From positions 496,001 through 560,000 of the forward strand of contig NZ_QKOE01000001.1 in the NCBI RefSeq assembly GCF_003226565.1: 64,000 nucleotides of DNA, given 5' to 3'. Position numbers and translations under genes: made by a program. Below are positions 30,301 through 38,300 of the stretch, piece after piece; position 1 is the stretch's first letter; each line of letters opens with the position of its first letter. Origin of the DNA: Parazoarcus communis SWub3 = DSM 12120 (lineage in GTDB: Bacteria; Pseudomonadota; Gammaproteobacteria; Burkholderiales; Rhodocyclaceae). The notes under the pieces are model-generated. The model was given only the letters and a program-made list of their open reading frames with translations, ran no database searches and was not told the origin of the DNA.

Positions 30301-33300
30301 TCGAGCAGCTGCATGAAGCCGTTAAAGAGTTGCTCCTCGTGGGCCAGCACATGGTCGATGAACAAGTAGGGAAAACGGTCGAGCTTGCCCGCCTCCATCA
30401 CGTCCAGCGCCTGCGATGTCTTGTCCGGCAGGGCGTTCTGGCTTCCCAAGCCCGCCACCCAGTCATCCATGCAGTACGCGAACAGTTGCCGGCGCAGCAC
30501 CTCGGCGGCCTGCAGGAAGACGCCCGGCGGCGACACTTCGCCGGCAATCATCTCCTCGGTCTCGGCAAAGAAGTACAGGTCGTGCGGACTGTTGCCATCG
30601 GCCAGGGTGGTGGTCATCGCATTGCCATCGCGTCGCCCTGCGCGGCCCACTCGCTGCAGGAAACTCGCCTGATTGGGCGGCACCGAGCAAAGCAAGACTG
30701 AGGACAGGCTGCCGATGTCGACACCCATCTCCAGCGTCGGCGTGGCGGACAGCAGATTCTCGTACCAGGGCTTCGGCTGCCTGTCCTTGAAGCGGTTCTC
30801 CAGCGCCTCGCGCATGGAACGCTCCAGCAAGCCGGTGTGTTCGGCCGGAATGACCCGCCGCAGGTCGCCACGGCTGAAGCGCTGCGCCCACCACTCCTCC
30901 GCATCCGGAATCAGTGCTTCGTAGCGCGAATCCAGAGCATCCAGGCAGGGCATCCCAAGTAGATGCCCGGCATCCTCGCGCGGCACCGCCATGCGGCGCT
31001 TGTTTCCCTCGGTCGCGACAAAGGCCACCTCACCGTACAAGGTCAGTTCATCAGGATTAAGCGCCAGGGTATCGCCCAGATGATGACTGGACCTGATGAG
31101 TACCCCCTCGGCCACCAGCATTCGGACAAGCTCACCGTAGAGGTCTGCCGCCATCCCCTTGGCCAACAGCATCTGCTGCCCGAGTACCACGCTCGCCCAG
31201 CGCTCGTACCAGGTCGGCCGGCCAGAGCCGACGAGCTTGTCAAAATCATTGTGCTTGCCAAGCGTCACAAAGATGGGCCGCGGGGTGTTCGCCCCCATTC
31301 CGGGTAACCATTCCCCCCGGCCTGCCGTCTTGGTGAGCGCAAAAACGTTGCCGTCTTCAGCATAGACACGCAACTCAGGGTCCATCACTCCGCCACGCTG
31401 GCGCATCCGGGTAAGCATCCCCCACAGCCACTGGGCAATGGTGGCTTGCTCGATGCCCTGCGCACCGTACTGCTCGCGGAACACATCCAACAAGCGCGCG
31501 GCCAGAGGTTCGAGTCTCGCCCAGGGCACCGCCAGCACCGCCTTGCCGATACGCTCCAGCGTCCGCCCGCGCTGGCTCAAATAGGTCAGGTCGCTGAAGA
31601 GCTGCCACACCAGACGCTTCTTCACCTTGGCCGGCAAGCGGCTCTCGGCAGGCAAGTGGTTCTTCTGCAGCAGCTCGACCGACCAGTCGTGCTGCCAGGC
31701 CATGTTCGGGCCGAGGAATTCCGACACCAGCCGCGCCGGCTCCATGTGCAGCACCGAGCCCGGCTCATTGAACTGGGCATGCGCCCGCTCGATGAAGGCC
31801 GGCCAAGCCATCGCCTTGAGCTCCACTTCATCCATCACATGCGCCCACGCGGTGCGCACATTGTTCATGTAGGTCCGGGCACCGAAGAAACCTGCGCGGT
31901 GCGCGGCATCCTGCACCGAATCGGAGAAGGCAATCAGCTTCTTGTCATCGTTGAAGGGGCTGGCCCAGCTGTTCTCCACCACCTGCGAGCCCAAGGTCGC
32001 GTTACGCGCACCCAGCAGTTGAAGCTCGCCACGTTCGCCGCAAGCCGGGCAGGTCGGGTCGTGGTGGGTGTATTGCGCCTGCCCGACCACGCGGGTCTGC
32101 TGCGCCGTCACACGGTAAATCGGCATCAGAGTCTGATGTCCGCAAGCGAGGCACGCCTCCTTGCCCTGCTGCACGTTGCCGCAGCTCACACACACCTGCT
32201 CCTCGATGCCCTCGGCCAGTGGCCGACCAATGCTGCGCGCCGCGTAGAAGCGTGTTGCCTCCGGACGTCGGGAGAACCAGGTGTTGTAGATTTCCTCGAG
32301 GTTGGTAGAGAGCTTGCTGCTGCCCTGCACCAGGCGCGAAATCCATCCGGTGGTGCGGCACTGCCGGCACTGCACCATGGGCAGGTACACCCCGTCGCGC
32401 TCACCCGGCAAATCCCGCTCACTGCGCAGCCTGAGCTCTTCAGGGTCGGCAGCGAGCTTGCCCACCATGCGCCGCAACTCCCGCACCCACACCTGCACGC
32501 GCAGGGTCACCAAGGGCTGGCCGCCCTCCCGCAAGGCCCATGCCATCAGGACCAGCAGGGCATCCAGGACCTGGCGAATCTCGCCCTTGCTGGCGTCAGG
32601 CATGTTCCGTGCAAACGCGTCCGTCAAGGTGTCATAACTCGCCACCCCGCCCTTGAGCAACTTGAGCAGGTTCACAAACAACTGGTGGCGCTTGAGCAAA
32701 GACCCAAGTGCCTTGCGCCACGCGGGGGCGCTCACATCCGCCGGCGGCTGCTCATCCGGGAAGAAGAGGCCAAACCACGCGGCCACCGCATCCTCTGGCG
32801 ACCGGTAGTGCGCGGGGTCCAGCGCTTCGACCCATTCGCGATGGAAGCTGAACATGAAGTCCACCATCGCGTCTTCGAGAAACACCCCGACCGATTGACG
32901 GTTTTCCACCACCACCGAGTCCGCCTCGAAGGGCACCCCGAAAACCTGCCGGGCATACTCGCGCAGCGGCGCAGTGTCCGAGCCTCCACCCAGCGTGGCA
33001 GAAGTGCCGGCGCAAATCAGGTGCTTCGGGTCTATCTTCAGGCGTGCCCGCAGCCGGCGCAGCAGCAGCGCCAGGTCGGTGCCCTGCGCACCATCGAAGG
33101 TGTGTAGCTCATCGACCACCACGTAGCGCAGCGTGGTCGGGGTGTTCGACGCCCACAGTTCGCGGTCCATCGGCCGAAGCATCAGGTAGTCCAGCATCTT
33201 GTAGTTGGTCAGCAAGATGTCGGGCGGGTGCTTGCGCAGGGTACCCCGGTCGGTGATGACCGAATGCGGCGTCATCACCATCCCGTCACCGCCGTTACCC

Positions 33301-33806
33301 GTGTTACCCCCTACATAGAGACCAACACGCAACCCCGCAAACGCCGGCACGCTCGCCACCAGTTCCGCAATACGTCGCGCCTGGTCGGTGGCCAGTGCAT
33401 TCATCGGGTAGATGACCAGCGCCTTGATGCCGCCCTCGCCCTCCTTGCGGGCACGGGCGCAGTGGTCCAGCACCGGATACAGGAAGCACTCGGTCTTGCC
33501 GCTGCCGGTTCCAGTGGCCACCAGGGTGTTCGCCGCCGCGTGCTGGCTAGAGAGGCGCTGCCAAGCCTGCTCCTGGTGGCTGAACGCAGGGAACTCGGTC
33601 TGGAAGCCGGCAAAGAAGTCCCGCCCGGCCGCGCCCGGCACGAAGGGCAGGCCGACCTGCACATAAGGCCCCTTCAGCCAGGCAGCGTCATCCTCGACAA
33701 ATCGGCTCATCAGGCCGTGCATGAAGCGGTCGGCAGGCTCGAAGGCGGCGACGAGAAACTGTTTTAGCCCGGTCTGTATATCTCGAGCGAGAAGGGATGG
33801 AAGCAA
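27393..33806 (-). CDS. Giant DEAD/DEAH helicase with DUF1998-type C-terminal region (DruE / DrmA-DrmB-like)
   Basis: A 2137-aa SF2 helicase. TTG 33806 is preceded by GAGGAG and lies 2 bases after the upstream stop. Walker A ATGTGSGKT is at about 97-105, motif II VVDELHTFDGAQG at about 230, motif VI FLQRVGRAGRRDGNA at about 1065. Several zinc ribbons follow (CRQCRTTGW, CVSCGNVQQ, CPACGER, CPSCHHMQ, CRHCGKVQ). The DUF1998-type region near 1590-1650 contains VMLYDSVPGGTGYLHQL and the cluster CACNTDPEKDGCYRC. The size matches Druantia DruE, and the domain content equals DISARM DrmA plus DrmB in one chain. About 480 C-terminal residues are unrecognised. Confidence 0.82.
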   Translation of the reverse strand: MLPSLLARDIQTGLKQFLVAAFEPADRFMHGLMSRFVEDDAAWLKGPYVQVGLPFVPGAAGRDFFAGFQTEFPAFSHQEQAWQRLSSQHAAANTLVATGTGSGKTECFLYPVLDHCARARKEGEGGIKALVIYPMNALATDQARRIAELVASVPAFAGLRVGLYVGGNTGNGGDGMVMTPHSVITDRGTLRKHPPDILLTNYKMLDYLMLRPMDRELWASNTPTTLRYVVVDELHTFDGAQGTDLALLLRRLRARLKIDPKHLICAGTSATLGGGSDTAPLREYARQVFGVPFEADSVVVENRQSVGVFLEDAMVDFMFSFHREWVEALDPAHYRSPEDAVAAWFGLFFPDEQPPADVSAPAWRKALGSLLKRHQLFVNLLKLLKGGVASYDTLTDAFARNMPDASKGEIRQVLDALLVLMAWALREGGQPLVTLRVQVWVRELRRMVGKLAADPEELRLRSERDLPGERDGVYLPMVQCRQCRTTGWISRLVQGSSKLSTNLEEIYNTWFSRRPEATRFYAARSIGRPLAEGIEEQVCVSCGNVQQGKEACLACGHQTLMPIYRVTAQQTRVVGQAQYTHHDPTCPACGERGELQLLGARNATLGSQVVENSWASPFNDDKKLIAFSDSVQDAAHRAGFFGARTYMNNVRTAWAHVMDEVELKAMAWPAFIERAHAQFNEPGSVLHMEPARLVSEFLGPNMAWQHDWSVELLQKNHLPAESRLPAKVKKRLVWQLFSDLTYLSQRGRTLERIGKAVLAVPWARLEPLAARLLDVFREQYGAQGIEQATIAQWLWGMLTRMRQRGGVMDPELRVYAEDGNVFALTKTAGRGEWLPGMGANTPRPIFVTLGKHNDFDKLVGSGRPTWYERWASVVLGQQMLLAKGMAADLYGELVRMLVAEGVLIRSSHHLGDTLALNPDELTLYGEVAFVATEGNKRRMAVPREDAGHLLGMPCLDALDSRYEALIPDAEEWWAQRFSRGDLRRVIPAEHTGLLERSMREALENRFKDRQPKPWYENLLSATPTLEMGVDIGSLSSVLLCSVPPNQASFLQRVGRAGRRDGNAMTTTLADGNSPHDLYFFAETEEMIAGEVSPPGVFLQAAEVLRRQLFAYCMDDWVAGLGSQNALPDKTSQALDVMEAGKLDRFPYLFIDHVLAHEEQLFNGFMQLLDGDVDEVVRARLLDFMQGQGETDGLRTRLMKALTELLEERRSYKKRKDELDKAVKQLRQKPQDEATKAEIDNLLRERDKFIELIKEINTRDLLGTLTDYGLIPNYAFPEAGVQLKSVLWRRRASDEPGQGSYVTLNTLKYERPAQSALSEFAPENRFYANQRRVEVDQINMNLARTEDWRFCPSCHHMQNLSVEPDVHSVCPRCNDSMWGDAAQRRTLLRFRQAIANSNDAEVRIDDSAEDREPKYYVRQLMADFLPDSVRAAWQIADDALPFGFEFISRVTFRDVNFGEVAKPGEAFKVADKEASRPGFRLCRHCGKVQKPPKRNGEAAEQTHSFDCPKYGSNAPANLLECLYLYREFESEALRILVPYTRNGVDERVVQSFMAALQLGLKRRFGGRVDHLRMVQQDEPGKNGGPRKYYVMLYDSVPGGTGYLHQLLAHDAGTLAEVLRMALDAVTHCACNTDPEKDGCYRCLYQYRLGRSMEKVSRDNAKAVLTDLVGALDQLQRVDTISDIFINPNFDSVLEARFIESLKRLSGVGGLPLVKLVQDVVNGKAGWVLEVGSQRYRVEPQCELGPMLNLSTWSKPDFVIWPWSASSKRKPIAVFCDGWADHQHCLREDAQKRSAILASGQCWVWSVTHDDVKAALAGSLDHDLESPLVALSRHDGSIAPAHIPRAQEKAFTQHAVARLLAWLATPGGSGNDAGAVAQLQRNALWLGFLMIPSTAADKTACESQRAQWLSRLPETVKAPGSGFAPSVAVNRGPSTYVGWWPLAWGRPTPPEFGWSAPGIVVLDETVAEGAEQLHAAWRRWLQLFNAMQFLPGTLMVTGSGLDGHDYEGLQSGADSSGAPAAGGAAQAALLAVWETTLQQTLAELRPGLHRLAEAGAAVPEVGLELADEKGRVQADAELAWPTEMLVVLRDDQADLKEAWVAAQWTVVELDEGLVTAGGAPWQGAVAAALGLALNDEDEQ
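33294..33308 (+). repeat. GTTACC-N3-GTTACC repeat, copy 3
   Basis: GTTACC-CGT-GTTACC, within the coding sequence of the giant DEAD helicase (encoding part of GNTGNGG). Confidence 0.65.
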
Positions 33807-33808
33807 GC

Positions 33809-35311
33809 TCAGGACTCCTCAGGCTCTGCTTCGTCGTGTTTGCGGCCGACCAAGCCGCAGTAGTTCAGGAACGGAAGTCCATCTTCGAACGTCATGGGAG
33901 ACGCCTCAGCTCCTTTAACCGAAAATCGCGCCTTGCGACCATAACGTCTTCCACCCATCGCCTTTCGCAACAACTTCTGCGCAAGGTCCAAATGTTTTGG
34001 AGTCGCAGAGAGGAAGCCAATAGGCATCCAAAGCCCAGGATTCCCGGGACTAGGCAAGTGGATGACTGCGGCCATGAAGCCGGCGGGATATAGCATCAGT
34101 TCCAGCCGTCCCCCCATCAGCATGCCGTCCGGGGGAAGAGGACGCGAGAAGTGAAGTTCGGTCAGCCCTTGCACCCGGAAACGACTCAAGACAGCCTGTT
34201 CCTGCCCCTGCTCGGCGTAACTCAACACATGGAGGTTGTCAGCGCCCCCATCGCCCCGCAGTAGCGTCGAGAAACCCAACACGGTCTGGGAAAAGGCGTC
34301 CCCTCGCCCCCAAAGCAGGTCATCGGGGGTAAGCCACGCCAGTGATGTGAGTAATGGTCCGTGCCGACGGTGCCCGAGGCGACGCTCCTTAATCCGGGCA
34401 ACGATTCGTTCGCGGTTCTCTTGCAGGTAAAGATTACCGAAGACGGCCTCGATGCCTACCGGGTATCGTACTGCTCTCGTCACGTGAACTTCGGTGAGAT
34501 ACCGGAACAAGTCAAATTTTTTGCCCTGAAGGTACTGTCGAAGTAGCGGCAAGTCGAAGGTATCGATGAACTCCTCGAGTTCGGAGCCGCCAAGGGCGAT
34601 AGTCCGGGGAATCGCTGCCGTGACTTGCTCATTCACGAATTGCACTAGTTCAGGCGGCGCAACTCTTTCGAATGTCTGGTCAATCTGCCGTTGAACCTGG
34701 CCATCGCTGTCAAGCGCAAAACTGACAGGAATGGGAATGTAGGTGCGACGCCTACTCTCAACGTCTTCGACCGAGTACACGCCAAATGAACGGTCTCGCA
34801 GGTCGCCACGAAGCGCCGCCACCTCGGGGAAGCGCTGGCGGTAGGCCATGCGGGCGCGCTCAGCACTTTCGCTAATCGACTCATCTGATGTTTCCAGCTT
34901 CAGGGGATTATCGGTTATGGCTTCGTTTGCTGGGTGCCGCAGGGGGGTGAATGAAATGAGGTCAAAGGTCACCGTGTCGCTTCGAAGTTCAACCTTACTG
35001 AACCGCGGATGGTCACCCCCAGACTCCTCAAAACGCTCAATTGCAAATCTACTCAGTTGAACGTCTTCTTCTAAGACCTCAAGCAAACCCTGCCGAACTA
35101 ATGAGTCAAGGACAGCCAATGCTTCGCTGTCCGTGAAGCCGAAGTAGTTCCTAAACGCGCTGATGTTGACCGCACCACAGATATGCAAAAGCCGCAGAAC
35201 AAACTCAGTCACAACAGGGAGACGTTCCTCCAGTGCGATGTATGCATCGACTCGAAAAGTCTCCACGGGAAGCCCGAAGGTCACGCGATTGAACTCAGAT
35301 GGAAATCTCAT
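33809..35311 (-). CDS. 500-aa operon protein with winged-helix-like N-terminus
   Basis: I do not recognise a named family. ATG 35311 (MRFPSEFNRV) overlaps the upstream stop as ATGA, so it is coupled to the kinase-helicase. Residues about 20-90 (VTEFVLRLLHICGAVNISAFRNYFGF, then EALAVLDSLVRQGLLEVLEED) read like a winged helix. The remainder mixes beta-rich and helical segments without catalytic motifs visible to me. It lies between the Mokosh-like kinase-helicase and the DEAD-DUF1998 helicase, so it may be a DNA-binding or bridging subunit. Its base composition matches the kinase-helicase gene rather than the genes on either side. Confidence 0.7.
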   Translation of the reverse strand: MRFPSEFNRVTFGLPVETFRVDAYIALEERLPVVTEFVLRLLHICGAVNISAFRNYFGFTDSEALAVLDSLVRQGLLEVLEEDVQLSRFAIERFEESGGDHPRFSKVELRSDTVTFDLISFTPLRHPANEAITDNPLKLETSDESISESAERARMAYRQRFPEVAALRGDLRDRSFGVYSVEDVESRRRTYIPIPVSFALDSDGQVQRQIDQTFERVAPPELVQFVNEQVTAAIPRTIALGGSELEEFIDTFDLPLLRQYLQGKKFDLFRYLTEVHVTRAVRYPVGIEAVFGNLYLQENRERIVARIKERRLGHRRHGPLLTSLAWLTPDDLLWGRGDAFSQTVLGFSTLLRGDGGADNLHVLSYAEQGQEQAVLSRFRVQGLTELHFSRPLPPDGMLMGGRLELMLYPAGFMAAVIHLPSPGNPGLWMPIGFLSATPKHLDLAQKLLRKAMGGRRYGRKARFSVKGAEASPMTFEDGLPFLNYCGLVGRKHDEAEPEES

Positions 35312-38300
35312 GCTCCTTCTCCCAGTTGCTCGGCGGGCAGGACCAATGCGCGTCCCTGTTCGGCGAGTTGTTCGGTGTACTTGAGCACTCGTCCCAGCGG
35401 GGTATCTGCGTGTTTTCCCTGCCACAGCTTTCTGGAACCCACTACAAACAACCGCTCCATGGCGCGGGACATGGCAACGTTCACCCGATTGGGGCTGCGT
35501 AGGAAGCCAATCCTCCCATCTGGGTTATTTCGGACAGTGGAGAGGATGACGATACGATTCTCCTTACCCTGATAACTATCCACCGTATCGACCTTTACGA
35601 GACGTCGCGCGGACCCGAGCCAAGCCGCTTCGGCCTTTAGCTTGTCGATGAGCGACCTTTGCCTGCTATACATGCAGATAATGCCGATGGGTGGCTCTTG
35701 AGGGTTGAGGTCTTCCGCCATAAACGCCATGAAGTCATCGGACTCGACAATCTGCTGCAGCAACTTCATAACCACGTGCGCCTCCGCAGTGTTCCAGGTG
35801 TCGTCGCGGGCCTCGCTTTGCTGCTCGTAGCCACGGCGACCAAGCGTCGAGGTGTCAATCCAGGTCACTTGTTTTGAGAGATGCTCGGGAAGCAAGTCGT
35901 AATACTCGGGCGGAGAGCCCCTGCCAGTTTCAAGCTTGCCGCCGTAGAAGCACTCCGACACCAGCTCGCCGATATCGGGCGCCATCCGGTATTGGGACAA
36001 CAATGTCGTTCCGACCTGCTTACCATAGGAGGAGTTAAAGAGCCGCTCAAAGTCGCTCCGAAGAAGCGATGAATTGTCCTCAACACCATAGCGCTCACGA
36101 ACTGCTTCGCGAACTTGGTCCGAGAAAGTCGGCGGCAGCTGGAGGTGGTCACCGACCAGAAGGATTCGGTGACCAGCTTGCATCGCAACGGCCAACTCGC
36201 TGGGCGCAGCACGCCCGGCTTCGTCGATGATGACCCAGTCGTAGATGTTTTGGACGACTCCCGCACCACGGTAGCCGACACCGACGAGAGTGCCCGCAAC
36301 AACGGTCCGAGACTTGGCCAAGAACTCGGCGAAGTTAGCGTCAGACGAACCCAAGGCAGCGACCCAATCCTCAGACAATCTGATTATCCGGAGAAGCCTT
36401 TCGATGGCGTCCTGCGAGCGAACTTCGTATTTTTGGGCCAGACCGTCACGAATCTTGTTCAAGATTTCGACTGGAGATACCTGTGCATCGACCTGATAGA
36501 AGTCAGCAGCGATGTCGTATAGCGATTCCTTCAGCGCACGCACTCGTGCGTCTATCAACGCTATAGACCGCTCGTCTTCCCTGACAGTACGCCCTTGTAA
36601 GGTCTCAATTCGGTCGCACAACATCCCAAGCCTCTGGTGAAGGTCAACCATTTCAGAGGCATATCCCTTCGGCAGCCCGAATGCAGTCGCAAGTTCAACA
36701 ATCCGCTCCTTTTGCTCCGCCTTGAACGACTCTCGATATGCGTTTTCGAGTGATGAAGCATGCAGGTGCCGTATCGCGTCGGAGACTACTGACTCCGCGC
36801 CAAGTCGGACAGCGTTGAAGTCCACGCCCATGGTGCGGCAGACCTCCATACCCTTCTCTAAAGCGTTGTTGACGGCTTCGTGCGCTTGGCTAACAAGCAG
36901 GATGCGCCGTGCCCCCTCCTTCGTCATCAAGTAGTGCAGCAAAGACGCGATAAACCAGGTTTTTCCCGTGCCTGGCGGCCCCTGAAGAAGGCTCACAGGT
37001 CCGTTGCCAAGAACGCGCTTGAATGCTTCACGCTGACTTGGATTAAGGCTTTTCCCATGTTCTGAATATACTTCCAAGTCTTGGTCGGAAGGCGCCGAGA
37101 ATTTCAGCGGCACCAGCTCGGCAGAAGGTTCAGCGTCAAAGTAAGAGATGAGGTTCGGCACTACCGCCTTGTCCTGAAGGATTCGCTCAATTGCGAACCG
37201 CCTTCGCGTGAATGACGCCTTCTCGTTAGTACTCATGAGACGCAACCGACTACCTATCTTGAAGTTGGCACGGACATGCGCTTGGTCGATGGCCAACTCC
37301 GCGTACGCACCCACTGTCGTATCACGCAAATTGAGTTGACCACAGGGCCTCCAGACTCCATCGCTGCCTTGGCTCTCAACGGCCACCACATCGGGCGGCT
37401 CGTAGTTCAAGACACCGGAATCGGCGTGATACGGAATCAAGAGTTGCCCGGGGCGTTCAGGGTTGCTTCTCTTATCCCCAGCAACGGTGACTGTGAAGAA
37501 GGCATCTTCCTCAGCATCAAGAAGCGTCTTCCAGAGCTCCCGTATTGGAACGGGGCCGGCGTTTACGGAAGCCAAGGCTTCGCCCTCTTCCTCAGACTCT
37601 GCGGCGGAATCCGTATCTGTCGCCTGCGTACCGGCGTCGCCGGCCGGGAGCCGCCGTTTGACCTGCGCATCGTCCAGTAAAAACAAGACAAGGTCCTGAG
37701 CCTCCGATGCGGGTCCCTCGACGAGCTGAATTTCCATGCGGACAGACGCATCTCTCATCGTTTGGGAGCGCAACAGCTGGCTCTGGGACAGGCGGCTCAC
37801 CTTCACCGACTCGACGAGTTCCTTCGCTGGATTCCATATCAGGGTGAGTTGGCAGCCAACGCCGGTCACGTACAAGCGGATGCACCCTTTAGACTGGCGG
37901 TCACGTTGAGCCGCAACGTGAAAAGCTCCGTTGTCGCTCCGCAGCACACCTGCAGGGACTCCGACGTAAGCGAGGTTCTGAACGACTACCGTGAAGCGTT
38001 GCGCTTCTGACTTCTCGCCTTCTCCAACCTTATCCAACGCCTTTGAGAGCGGGTCAAGGGTTGACAGCGTGTGGGCGCCGAGAAGGTTCGCCAACTCTTC
38101 ATAAACACGAGGAATCGGGAGGCTACCGTTAGTCGGCGCACTGCGGCTGGAATCCAAGACTTCGACGAGTACGGCCGCAAGACTGTATCGGTCTCGCTCT
38201 GTCGGGTTCAGCGACTTGTAGTTATCTGGCAGATATCCAGTAGTGTAAGCATCGTCTTGGCTTCTTCTGAAGTCCAAAACGTCTACAAGCACCGCATCAC

